From Bacteroidota bacterium (GTDB lineage Bacteria; Bacteroidota; Ignavibacteria; UBA10030; SZUA-254): 45,700 nt of DNA. Numbering within the stretch: the stretch's first letter is position 1; each line of letters opens with the position of its first letter. This document shows positions 17,285 through 25,026 of the stretch, piece after piece. The position numbers were made by a program, and so were the translations under genes. A model generated the notes under the pieces. It was given only the letters and a program-made list of their open reading frames with translations, made no database searches and had not been told where the DNA came from. The stretch covers positions 1-45,700 of the forward strand of contig JASEHD010000008.1 in the NCBI GenBank assembly GCA_030019075.1, given 5' to 3'.

Positions 17285-18043
17285 ATGCCCAACGAATACA
17301 TACAATCCATTATAACAAAGCATAAGCTTCCAGTCGGTGCTGAAACGAAGGCTCATCAAGCCGCACAGCAACTCACGCAGATTATTCGTGTCTGGGCGGG
17401 TGAAGTTTTAGAAAACATCTGCCCCATCGGCTCTTATGTTAAGGGAACGAGTGTAACTGGGTCAAGCGAGATTGATTTGCTTGTTTCTCTAAATGTTCAT
17501 ACCTGCGGAACGATAAAAGATTTATCGGATAATTTATTTTCATATCTCCAGTCAAATAATTTTGCTCCACAGCGAAAGCAATACTCGATCCGGCTCATGT
17601 TTTTAAATACCTCGGTGGAACTGTTTCTATCGCGATCAATTACCGCAAAAAGCACAAACGATGTTTTGTACTGCAGCATAACAAACACTTGTCTTGAAAC
17701 CAAAACTCAATCTCATACAGAATTAATTTTGATGTCAAACCGGATCGAAGAAATTCAAGCGATAAAAATTTGGCGCAACCTCACCTGTTTGAAGTTCCCT
17801 ACTTTGTATTTAGAGTTGACTGTTCTTAACGCTCTTTTCAACAGGAAGAAAAACAGGTTGGAGAAAAATTTTCTGAACGTTATGGAGTATTTGATGGAAG
17901 GATTTCTTGAAGATACGGTTACCGACCCGGCAAATCCCAAAAACATTATTTCGGATTTATTGACAGCCGAAGAAAAGAAGGCAGTTGCGGCGGCGGCTAA
18001 AATTGCCCGAAACCAGGCGGATTGGAGCAATATTCTCTGGTAG
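17285..18043 (+). CDS. Nucleotidyltransferase of the OAS/CD-NTase-like superfamily
   Basis: From the ATG at 17285 the 252-residue protein shows the polymerase-beta-type nucleotidyltransferase signature GSYVKGTSVTGSSEIDLLV (Gly49-Ser50, then Glu62 and Asp64 as metal ligands). A third acidic residue in VELFL is Glu112. The C-terminal half has an LKFPTLYLEL helix region and TDPANPKN, which resembles the 'DPADPTNNV' element of OAS and CD-NTase proteins. It could synthesise a cyclic oligonucleotide or modify RNA. No standard CBASS effector or Cap2/Cap3 gene is adjacent, although the upstream gene is a protease. Both of the usual first Asp and third Asp are Glu, so activity needs testing. Confidence 0.75.
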   Translation: MPNEYIQSIITKHKLPVGAETKAHQAAQQLTQIIRVWAGEVLENICPIGSYVKGTSVTGSSEIDLLVSLNVHTCGTIKDLSDNLFSYLQSNNFAPQRKQYSIRLMFLNTSVELFLSRSITAKSTNDVLYCSITNTCLETKTQSHTELILMSNRIEEIQAIKIWRNLTCLKFPTLYLELTVLNALFNRKKNRLEKNFLNVMEYLMEGFLEDTVTDPANPKNIISDLLTAEEKKAVAAAAKIARNQADWSNILW

Positions 18044-18071
18044 GAAATTTGTGCTTTTATAGGCCAGTAGA

Positions 18072-18115
18072 AATGTCAGGTTAGAATGTCCAATAGAAAT
18101 GTCAGGTTTAATGTA
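18072..18115. repeat. Two direct copies of AGAAATGTCAGGTT
   Basis: AGAAATGTCAGGTT occurs twice within about 30 bases, between the nucleotidyltransferase stop and the transposase remnant. Such repeats are typical of insertion-sequence ends and probably mark the boundary of the decayed element. Confidence 0.5.
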
Positions 18116-18121
18116 ACGAAA

Positions 18122-18676
18122 TCAAGTTACGAGTTCAAGTTTCATAGGTGAATTATGTTGTTTACCAGAGAGTCCCCGATTGAGATTCCTCCAAGGGTGC
18201 TTGGGAGAAGGTTTACGGGTTTTCCGGACACTTTGTTTTGACTTAGGTTTATTGTTAAAGATTTCATATTTGAGTTCGTTGTTATTCCAAAGGATATGCA
18301 TGGAGTTATCTAAGTATCGCCTGACAATAACTTTTGATTTAGGTGGGGGTAAAGGAGAATCAGATTTAAGCAGTTGAATGCACTGAGAGTTGATCATGAT
18401 GGTATAGTCGTTATAAACAGTTCTTACATTTTCGAAGCAGAAGATTGCATCAAGGTCGATACCATCTGCAGGACGATGTATGTTTTGTAAAGAGTCGGAT
18501 TTAGCAAAAAGTTTATTGTGATGAGCAGTGTATTTTTTGAGAAGATATTTATTGGCATCTTGAATAGTTGATATATTTTCTATCCTTAAAGATTTAATAA
18601 GACGATCCTGATGAGTTTGATTCCCCCGCTCAACTCGTCCTTTAGCTTGAGGGGAATGAGCAATCCTTGCGATGGT
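18122..18676 (-). pseudogene. C-terminal remnant of an ISNCY-type transposase
   Basis: The open frame runs from just after a TAA at 18677 down to the stop at 18122, about 184 residues. It begins IAHSPQAKGRVERGNQTHQDRL, the region around the third catalytic acidic residue in the DDE transposases annotated as ISNCY. It ends with the family's HPWR-type tail (KPSPKHPWRNLNRG). The helix-turn-helix and the first two catalytic Asp residues are missing, and no start codon is in place, so this is a truncated, inactive copy. The track shows only the last 91 residues, from the first internal ATG. Confidence 0.75.
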
Positions 18677-18702
18677 TTAGAACCTTCACAAGGTTGGTGT
18701 CG

Positions 18703-18906
18703 TTACGGGCTTTTCTTACTTCCCTTTCTTCTTCGAGTGTACGCTGTTGTTGAGTCCTTCGCTACAAGTTTAATGTGGGCATTTTGTGTATACCGCGTCG
18801 GGGAAACTGTTGTCTCAGGTTTTTCTTTCTGATCAACTTTACGATACCCAAACCTCTTGAGTTTCTCTGAAATCTGTTTTACCGTCGGTCTTTTGTTTTT
18901 AGCCAT
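18703..18906 (-). CDS. Short basic hypothetical protein, possibly truncated by the IS remnant
   Basis: This 67-residue Lys/Arg-rich ORF starts inside the end of the next upstream gene (28-base overlap). I do not recognise it. The first 30 residues (MAKNKRPTVKQISEKLKRFG) look like a structured start, while the rest is low-complexity and runs towards the transposase fragment, which suggests that its original C-terminus was lost. Confidence 0.4.
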   Translation of the reverse strand: MAKNKRPTVKQISEKLKRFGYRKVDQKEKPETTVSPTRYTQNAHIKLVAKDSTTAYTRRRKGSKKSP

Positions 18907-19208
18907 CGTTCATATCTCCATTGAAAAAAATCATGTTGTTCTTCAACTTCATCCAGCGCGAAATCGAGCGCCTGATTGTTATTCAGATACTTATACCACA
19001 CCTTACGCTCTGCTGTTCCATCAGGAAGAAGTATATCCTTATGTGGAATACCATGTCCACCATCGTACCGTATAACCTCGAACCATTCTTTGCCAATCCG
19101 GCAGCGAAGCTTCACGACAAAGCGGGCAACCCTCCCACGTTCAGTTGTGAATGATACGTACACGTAGTTGTCGCTATCAAGATACTTCTCATATTCCTGT
19201 TTTGCCAT
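18879..19208 (-). CDS. Small hypothetical protein (possibly DUF7718-like)
   Basis: The 109-residue protein has a clear beta-then-helix pattern: YVYVSFTTERGRVARFVVKL, WFEVIRYDGGHGIPHKDILLPDG, then a helical tail. I recall similar small proteins annotated as DUF7718, often next to a second small ORF, but could not check this. There is no signal peptide or membrane helix. It forms a minus-strand cluster with the ORFs at 18703 and 19223, which resembles a small accessory module of unknown function. Confidence 0.6.
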   Translation of the reverse strand: MAKQEYEKYLDSDNYVYVSFTTERGRVARFVVKLRCRIGKEWFEVIRYDGGHGIPHKDILLPDGTAERKVWYKYLNNNQALDFALDEVEEQHDFFQWRYERWLKTKDRR

Positions 19209-19222
19209 AGCGTAGAGGTAAT

Positions 19223-19383
19223 TTACATATAATTCTCTTCATGATCAATCAGTACGAGCAATCCACTCATCTCTTTTTCTTCCTCTCTACGTTGTTGACT
19301 ATCGGGCTGGTAAAAAACCGCAAAGACACGCCAAGACTTATCTGGCGTACCAAATGCAAGTAGATTAGCGTTTAGTGGCACTA
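19223..19383 (-). CDS. Short ORF upstream of the DUF7718-like gene, possibly a remnant
   Basis: A frame from a GTG at 19383 to a TAA at 19223 encodes about 52 residues (PDKSWRVFAVFYQPDSQQRR..., ending GLLVLIDHEENYM). It is too short for the track. The compact, protein-like sequence and its position 14 bases before the next ATG make it look real, either as a small antitoxin-like protein or as the C-terminal piece of a larger gene. Confidence 0.4.
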
Positions 19384-19389
19384 AACGTC
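19371..19389. repeat. 19-base palindrome
   Basis: CGTTTAGTG and its reverse complement are separated by a single base. Another TTGCGTTTAGT copy lies about 20 bases away. The palindrome overlaps the start of the short ORF ending at 19383 and could be an autoregulatory operator, but it is short. Confidence 0.45.
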
Positions 19390-19443
19390 AATGGACTTGC
19401 GTTTAGTTCGCACAAATGTCGACGAGAAATTCAGTAAGCAAAA

Positions 19444-20646
19444 TTAATATCCCTCTGCAATCTTCTTAAATCCACTCCTTAGCCGTTTCATCCCTTCTTC
19501 CAATTCCTTCATGGAGCAAGCGAATGACATACGGAAATGTTTTTTTCCTCCAAACGGTGCCCCGGGAACAATCACGAGATGTTCATTCTCTAACAAGAAT
19601 CTACAAATATCTTCTTCGTCTCGCATGAGTTTTCCATTTACACGGTTTCCGACAAACACCTTCACAGAAGGGAATACATAGAATGCACCTTGAGGTGGAA
19701 CTACTTCTAACCCTGATATTTTTGATAATTGTTCCACTACAAAATCTCTCCGCTTCCTAAATTCATTTACCATGATTCCAACATCATCCTGAGAACCATT
19801 CAGTGCGGTAACTGCTGCACGCTGTGCGATTGAGTTTGGATTCGAGGTTACTTGTCCCTGGACTTTGGCTGCTGCACGCACAATTTCTTCAGTAGCGCCA
19901 AGATAACCAATCCGCCACCCAGTCATCGCGTAAGCTTTTGAAACTCCGTTTACTGTTATTACTTGATCTTTAATCTGTTTTATACTTCCAATACTGAAAT
20001 GTTTTACGTCGTTAAAAATTATCTTCTCATATACTTCATCAGAGATTACATAGATTCCAGTCTGCCTAACCACCTCAGCAAGCTCCTCAATCTCACCTTG
20101 AGAATAAACTGTCCCAGTTGGATTCGCGGGTGAGTTGAACAAAAACACTTTCGTTTTTGTATTAATTGCCTTTCGCAATTGCTTAGCAGTAACTTTAAAT
20201 CTCGTCTCCTCGTTCGCTTCAATGATCCTTGGTGTTGCACCAACCAGCTTGACCATCGAAGGATACGTAACCCAATGCGGTGCTTGAAAAATTACTTCAT
20301 CACCGGGATTACAGAGAGCTTGGAGAGTATTAAATATGGATTGCTTGGCACCGCATGAGACCAATATTTGTGAACGGTCAAAGTATAAATTATTATCACT
20401 CTTGAATTTCTCAGCAATTGCGTCAATAAGCTCCGGAATACCTTCCAACGCAGTATAATGCGTAAAATTTTCTTCTATTGCTTTGATTGCTGCTTGCTTG
20501 ACATGTGTTGGAGTTGGAAAATCCGGCTCGCCGGCAGTTAAAGCAATTACATCAATACCTTCGCGCTGCATCTGATTTGCTAAACCGGTCAGGATAGCAG
20601 TTCTGGATTTTTCAATCTGCTGAACTTTTAAAGATTGAGACTTCAC
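19444..20646 (-). CDS. aspC: Aspartate aminotransferase (class I, type Ib)
   Basis: The 400-residue enzyme carries GEPDFPTP, HYTALEGIPELIDAI, SCGAKQS, APHWVTYPSM, NSPANPTG, SDEVYEKI and the PLP lysine in NGVSKAYAMTGWRIGY. These are close to thermophile and Bacillus-type aspartate aminotransferases. It interconverts aspartate and oxaloacetate in the cytoplasm. It ends a seven-gene minus-strand operon, beginning 3 bases after the coaD stop. It is a paralogue of the enzyme at 11560-12777 but the closer match to canonical AspC. Confidence 0.9.
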   Translation of the reverse strand: MKSQSLKVQQIEKSRTAILTGLANQMQREGIDVIALTAGEPDFPTPTHVKQAAIKAIEENFTHYTALEGIPELIDAIAEKFKSDNNLYFDRSQILVSCGAKQSIFNTLQALCNPGDEVIFQAPHWVTYPSMVKLVGATPRIIEANEETRFKVTAKQLRKAINTKTKVFLFNSPANPTGTVYSQGEIEELAEVVRQTGIYVISDEVYEKIIFNDVKHFSIGSIKQIKDQVITVNGVSKAYAMTGWRIGYLGATEEIVRAAAKVQGQVTSNPNSIAQRAAVTALNGSQDDVGIMVNEFRKRRDFVVEQLSKISGLEVVPPQGAFYVFPSVKVFVGNRVNGKLMRDEEDICRFLLENEHLVIVPGAPFGGKKHFRMSFACSMKELEEGMKRLRSGFKKIAEGY

Positions 20647-20649
20647 AAA

Positions 20650-21138
20650 TCATTTCCTTAAACTTTTAATTTTCTTTGAAAGAATCTGTCGAACAACCGG
20701 TGGTATAAACTCAGTTACATCCCCGCCTAATCTGGCTATCTCGCGAACAAGGCTTGAATTTAAATACGTGTATTTTTCATGAGGCATCAGGAAAACGGTT
20801 GTAATATTATCTTCGAGCTTACGGTTCATCAAAGCCATCTGGAATTCGTATTCAAAATCAGAGATAGCCCGCAAGCCCCTGACGATTGCAGTTGCCTTTT
20901 TTCTCTTCGCAAACTCTACAAGCAAGCCATCATAACTATCAACCTCTACGTTTTTATATTTACTCACAACTTTCTTAATCATCATCACTCTTTCAGAGTT
21001 AGAAAAGAGCGGCTGCTTTCCAGGATTTTGTGCAACCATCACAATCACTTTGTCAAATATTTCTCCTGCCCGCTCGATGATGTCAATATGCCCGTACGTA
21101 ATCGGATCGAACGTACCGGGATATATTGCAATTTTCAT
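20650..21138 (-). CDS. coaD: Phosphopantetheine adenylyltransferase
   Basis: The 162-residue protein matches CoaD in length and motifs: the nucleotidyl-transfer motif GTFDPITYGH at the N-terminus, VRGLRAISDFEYEFQMALMNR in the middle, and YLNSSLVREIA, the ISSTxxR-type motif, near the C-terminus. It makes dephospho-CoA, the fourth step of coenzyme A synthesis. It overlaps the rsmD stop by four bases; the rsmD-coaD order is common in bacteria. Confidence 0.97.
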   Translation of the reverse strand: MKIAIYPGTFDPITYGHIDIIERAGEIFDKVIVMVAQNPGKQPLFSNSERVMMIKKVVSKYKNVEVDSYDGLLVEFAKRKKATAIVRGLRAISDFEYEFQMALMNRKLEDNITTVFLMPHEKYTYLNSSLVREIARLGGDVTEFIPPVVRQILSKKIKSLRK

Positions 21139-21701
21139 TTTTCATCTCCTTTATCAATTGGATGGATTAAAAAACTTACGCGTGTGTTGCCGAATGCTTT
21201 TTGTACTTCCAATCTGTACAACTGCGATTCGATAAACTTCGTGTGCTTCGAATGTTCAATTATGAGATATCCATTTGACTTAAGTAATCCCCTCTCAAAG
21301 ATTAATCGAGGAATCTCTGCAGTTCTCTCGTATGCATACGGAGGGTCGGCAAATATCAAATCGAAGGTTTGGTACGTCTTTTCAATGTACGCTTCAGCAT
21401 CTCTTTGTATGATACTGCAATCGGTGAGACAATTTAATTGCTTGGCATTTTTTTCAACGATATCTAAAACTTCGTTCGAGTCATCAACAAATACTACCTG
21501 TTTAGCCCCGCGGCTCAATGCTTCAAAGCCCAGGTTTCCGCTTCCGGCAAATAAATCCAACACATCGGCATCCTTTAGATTGAGTCTATTCTGAAGCATA
21601 TTAAATATTGTACTCTTAACGCGATCAGTTGCGGGCCGTATACCTTGAATCTGAATCGGCGTAAGTGTTCTACCTTTGAATTTTCCAGTAATAATTCTCA
21701 T
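21135..21701 (-). CDS. rsmD: 16S rRNA (guanine-966-N2)-methyltransferase RsmD
   Basis: The start is placed at the ATG at 21701 (MRIITGKFKGRTL), one base after the stop of the previous gene, rather than at 21740 inside that gene. The 188-residue product has the SAM-binding LDLFAGSGNLGFEALSRGA motif and the DPPYAYE catalytic motif of N2-guanine methyltransferases. It modifies G966 of 16S rRNA during 30S assembly. Confidence 0.93.
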   Translation of the reverse strand: MRIITGKFKGRTLTPIQIQGIRPATDRVKSTIFNMLQNRLNLKDADVLDLFAGSGNLGFEALSRGAKQVVFVDDSNEVLDIVEKNAKQLNCLTDCSIIQRDAEAYIEKTYQTFDLIFADPPYAYERTAEIPRLIFERGLLKSNGYLIIEHSKHTKFIESQLYRLEVQKAFGNTRVSFLIHPIDKGDEK

Positions 21702-21702
21702 A

Positions 21703-22569
21703 TCATCGCCGCCATAATGCGACTCCTGCTGATACAGCAAAACGATGTTCTAAGCCGACTATTTTAGCATAAGTCTTGCATCGTGATGTTTTAACTTTCT
21801 GGAAAGGATTGAACAGCAGCGTGTCAATACCCGTTATGCTTTTTAAAGTTTCAATAAATTCAACCGACCCAGCAGGTCCGCAACAATAGATTTCCGTTAT
21901 TGATGACTCATTTGTCATCTCCTGTAATCTCCTCGCAATAACTTCTGCAGATGGTGCAATACCAAAATTATACTGAATCAATCGCGCGTTAGAAATGATT
22001 CCGACATCATAACTATTTGAGGTCAGATGCACTAAACCAATTGTCTTCCCTTTTGTTTCCGGGATAGCATTTAATAAGGAACATTCTGCACCAAAATAAT
22101 TTGTATCTGCGATGTGTAACTCAATTCCTTTAGTCGATAGAGATTCCTGTATATTAAATATCACTGATCGCTTCGCAGATACAACAAGAATTTCATCAAT
22201 CTGCTCTCGTGCGTGGGTCTTCAGGATATGAAGATCGTTGATATAATCTTTAGCATTGTAATCTTTAATAAAATTGGAAAGCTCCCAATGAATATGCTCA
22301 TTTTGTTCCGACTGACTGAGTGTGACATCTAAGGGAAATAAGTGAAGAAACGCCGAAGCTGAATCAAAAGCAACTGATACTTTTGTAATATTTTTGAATA
22401 TCCGATTTACAGGATGTAAGATTTTCTCCAAATACCATAACTCGTCTGTGTTTGTTTTTGCAAATTCTTCAATATGAAGGAGCTTGGTTCCTTTTTCTTT
22501 CACTTTAAAGATAACAACCGCAGCACGATCGTTTTCAATGCTAATACCCGCAACGATCTCTTTACTCAT
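21703..22569 (-). CDS. PilM-like actin-fold pilus assembly protein
   Basis: The 288-residue protein resembles PilM/GspL-type actin-fold proteins: an N-terminal EIVAGISIENDRAAVVIF strand pair like the phosphate-1 region, a central ITEIYCCGPAG segment like the adenosine-binding loop, and a C-terminal FAVSAGVALW that PilM proteins share. PilM docks on the cytoplasmic face of type IV pilus machinery. No pilNOPQ genes follow, so here it may serve the pilin-like genes at 42653-44945 or the neighbouring ComEA-like protein; that link is inference. Confidence 0.6.
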   Translation of the reverse strand: MSKEIVAGISIENDRAAVVIFKVKEKGTKLLHIEEFAKTNTDELWYLEKILHPVNRIFKNITKVSVAFDSASAFLHLFPLDVTLSQSEQNEHIHWELSNFIKDYNAKDYINDLHILKTHAREQIDEILVVSAKRSVIFNIQESLSTKGIELHIADTNYFGAECSLLNAIPETKGKTIGLVHLTSNSYDVGIISNARLIQYNFGIAPSAEVIARRLQEMTNESSITEIYCCGPAGSVEFIETLKSITGIDTLLFNPFQKVKTSRCKTYAKIVGLEHRFAVSAGVALWRR

Positions 22570-23052
22570 TTACTTCCCCACTGTAACATATGGCGCAAGT
22601 CGCTCGAATTTCTTCTTCCCGATACCTTTCACTTGCATCACTCCCTCGATGGATTTAAAAAGACCATTCTCTTCTCGATAGCGAATTATTCGTTCTGCCA
22701 TTATTTCACCGATACCGGGAAGTTTCATAAGTTCTGTTTTCGATGCGGTATTAACATTAATACTCTTCGGTGCAATATCAGCTTTTGACTTAACAGACTT
22801 TTTAGATTTTTTATCAGTTGTATCAACAACTGTGGAATACGATTTCATTGAATCGCTTGAAAGCAGAAGTTGGGAACGTACTGAAAATACTGAATCTACC
22901 GCCGAGTAATCATAGGGATTATTTTGAGGAAAGAATATTTTGTACGTTTTTAATCCAATACCAATGATGAACGCAATCAGAAGGAAAAGAATAAAACGAC
23001 TTTCCGTTTGTGTCAATCCGAAAGTGTGGTTAAATTTTGTCAGGAGATTCAT
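22570..23052 (-). CDS. ComEA-like helix-hairpin-helix protein
   Basis: The 160-residue protein has an N-terminal membrane helix (FILFLLIAFIIGIGLKTY), a Ser/Lys-rich linker, and a C-terminal double helix-hairpin-helix (NVNTASKTELMKLPGIGEIM, then VKGIGKKKFERL). This is the layout of ComEA, the periplasmic DNA receptor for transformation. It is directly adjacent to the PilM-like gene (stop and start are contiguous), which fits a DNA-uptake or pilus role. Confidence 0.8.
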   Translation of the reverse strand: MNLLTKFNHTFGLTQTESRFILFLLIAFIIGIGLKTYKIFFPQNNPYDYSAVDSVFSVRSQLLLSSDSMKSYSTVVDTTDKKSKKSVKSKADIAPKSINVNTASKTELMKLPGIGEIMAERIIRYREENGLFKSIEGVMQVKGIGKKKFERLAPYVTVGK

Positions 23053-23055
23053 AAC

Positions 23056-24231
23056 CTATGAAAAAATATCTTTCATCTTCTCAAAGAAACTCTTATCAGA
23101 ATGAGCGGATTTATCACCCTCGTGGGGTTGGATGTTATCACTTTTTCCAAGTGACCTGAGCAGTTCCTTGTCCTCTTTCGATAGATGAGTGGGTATCCAA
23201 ACATTTATACGAACAAGTTGATCGCCGCGGTAATCGCCGCGAAGACTTGGAATTCCTTTTCCTCTCATCCGAAGAATTTTCCCTGATTGGGTTCCCGATT
23301 CAATTTTCAATTTCGCACGTCCTGTTAGCGTTGGAACTTCGATTTCAGCACCTAATGCGGCTTGCGGATAGCTAAAGAGAAGATCAAGAATAATATCATC
23401 CCCATTACGCGTGAAAATTTTATGCGGTTCTTCTTCAACCATTACAATCAAATCACCAGGCGGACCGCCGCGTTGCCCGGCATTTCCCTGACCATGAAGC
23501 GGAATGTAATTTCCCTCGGAGACTCCTGCGGGAACATTTACCTTAATTGTAGTTTCTCCATGTACTCTCCCTTCTCCACCACAACTGGAGCATTGTTCCT
23601 TAATTATTCGTCCTTCTCCATCACAATTATTGCACATGGTAACACTAACAAATTGACCGAAAACCGAGCGAGCAACTTGTCGTATTTCACCTTTACCACC
23701 GCACGCGGGACAAGTTGCTTTTAATGACCCTGCCTTGGCGCCGCTCCCACTGCAAACATCACAAGTTTTATATCTTTTTACTTTAAGTTTTTTCTCAACA
23801 CCAGTTGCAATTTCTTCAAGAGTCAACTTCAACCGAATTTTCTGATCAGAGCCGTGAACACCCGTTTGAGCTCGGCTGCGTGAGTGACTTCTACCGCCCG
23901 TGAATACATCTTCAAAAATGCTGCTACCGATTCCACCACCAAAAATATCACTGAAGTGCCTGAATATGTCATCGAAGTTCGTGTAGGTATGAAAATCTGC
24001 ACCCGGTCGCAATCCTTCATGACCAAATTGATTGTAGCGTTGTCGTTTACTTTCATCACTCAAAACTTCATACGCTTCCGCTGCTTCTTTGAACTTTTCT
24101 TCTGCATCCTTATTTCCCGGATTCCTGTCGGGATGCCACTGCATTGCAGCTTTTCGATAAGACTTTTTTATTTCATCTACGGATGCATTTCGAGGAACTC
24201 CAAGGACTTCGTAATAATCGCGTTTTGCCAT
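23056..24231 (-). CDS. dnaJ: Chaperone protein DnaJ
   Basis: The 391-residue product is a full-length type I DnaJ. It has the J-domain with HPD ([12 protein letters not shown]), a short Gly/Phe-rich segment, four CxxCxGxG-type zinc repeats beginning [12 protein letters not shown], and the C-terminal substrate-binding domain. The ATG at 24231 ([11 protein letters not shown]) is used rather than the upstream start in the track. It is the co-chaperone of DnaK, which is not in the window. It follows grpE by two bases. Confidence 0.97.
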   Translation of the reverse strand: MAKRDYYEVLGVPRNASVDEIKKSYRKAAMQWHPDRNPGNKDAEEKFKEAAEAYEVLSDESKRQRYNQFGHEGLRPGADFHTYTNFDDIFRHFSDIFGGGIGSSIFEDVFTGGRSHSRSRAQTGVHGSDQKIRLKLTLEEIATGVEKKLKVKRYKTCDVCSGSGAKAGSLKATCPACGGKGEIRQVARSVFGQFVSVTMCNNCDGEGRIIKEQCSSCGGEGRVHGETTIKVNVPAGVSEGNYIPLHGQGNAGQRGGPPGDLIVMVEEEPHKIFTRNGDDIILDLLFSYPQAALGAEIEVPTLTGRAKLKIESGTQSGKILRMRGKGIPSLRGDYRGDQLVRINVWIPTHLSKEDKELLRSLGKSDNIQPHEGDKSAHSDKSFFEKMKDIFS

Positions 24232-24233
24232 GA

Positions 24234-24860
24234 TCATTCTCCAACCTCTGATTCCACACCTGTTTGCGGAGGTTCTTCAATCTGCTCGGCTGAAACAATC
24301 ACTTTGGCATGTCGGAGAATTTTGTCGTGCAGCATGTAACCTTTTTCTACTTCCTCTAAAACTGTATGAGGAGGATAATTTTTATTCTGAATTTGCAATA
24401 GAGCGTCGTGAAGCTGGGGATCAAAGGGCTGCCCAAGAACTTCAAGCGGTTTGACACCTTCCAATTCCAAAATTCTTTTGAACTTATTATAAATCATTTC
24501 GATCCCTTTTTGAAAACTATTATCTTCTGTATCTGATGACACAGGTTGACCGACTGAATACTTAACCGCTTTAAACGATCGCTCGAAATCATCCAACACA
24601 GGAAGAAGTTTTTCAATTAGATTTTCATTGGCAAACTTGACGAGATTAGCATAATCATTTTCAATGCGTTTTTTATAATTATCAAATTCGGCAGCTTTCC
24701 TTAGTAATTGGTCTTTGTAATGGCTAACAGTATTCTCAAGTTCAACAATTCTTGCGCCGAGCGTATCAACTTCACTCAACACAGGAGGTTGGGCTGGGAT
24801 ATCTTGTTTGACTTCATTAGTTTCATTATTGGCAATATTGTTAGTGTTCTCCTCTTGCAT
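24234..24860 (-). CDS. grpE: Nucleotide exchange factor GrpE
   Basis: The protein has a long N-terminal coiled coil ([18 protein letters not shown]) and the conserved beta-wing core [33 protein letters not shown] and [20 protein letters not shown]. The internal ATG at 24860 (MQEENTN) is preferred to 24887, but this is uncertain. It exchanges nucleotide on DnaK. There is no hrcA upstream, and I see no CIRCE-like repeat in the 110 bases before the gene. Confidence 0.93.
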   Translation of the reverse strand: MQEENTNNIANNETNEVKQDIPAQPPVLSEVDTLGARIVELENTVSHYKDQLLRKAAEFDNYKKRIENDYANLVKFANENLIEKLLPVLDDFERSFKAVKYSVGQPVSSDTEDNSFQKGIEMIYNKFKRILELEGVKPLEVLGQPFDPQLHDALLQIQNKNYPPHTVLEEVEKGYMLHDKILRHAKVIVSAEQIEEPPQTGVESEVGE

Positions 24861-24971
24861 AATCTTTTTAAAATATGGTATTTTCATGTATGGAAACGTT
24901 TAAAAAACAATTAATAATAACGAAATTTGGTATCTTTTTCAAATAACAACAAATCTTTCATCTGGAAATTT

Positions 24972-25010
24972 AAATTAAAAGCCCTGATCGTACGTCAGGG
25001 CTTTTAATTT
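24972..25010. terminator. Bidirectional intrinsic terminator
   Basis: Perfect 16-bp stem AAATTAAAAGCCCTGA (24972-24987) pairing with 24995-25010 across a 7-base loop, with T-runs on both strands inside the stem ends. It sits just downstream of the lysine aminotransferase stop codon (minus strand) and upstream of grpE. Confidence 0.85.
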
Positions 25011-25026
25011 CAAGATATTATTTGAT

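Noticed and set aside
20779-21594. 271-residue plus-strand ORF opposite coaD and rsmD
   Set aside because: Both minus-strand genes are clear matches to known families; this long ORF is an antisense shadow without recognisable features.
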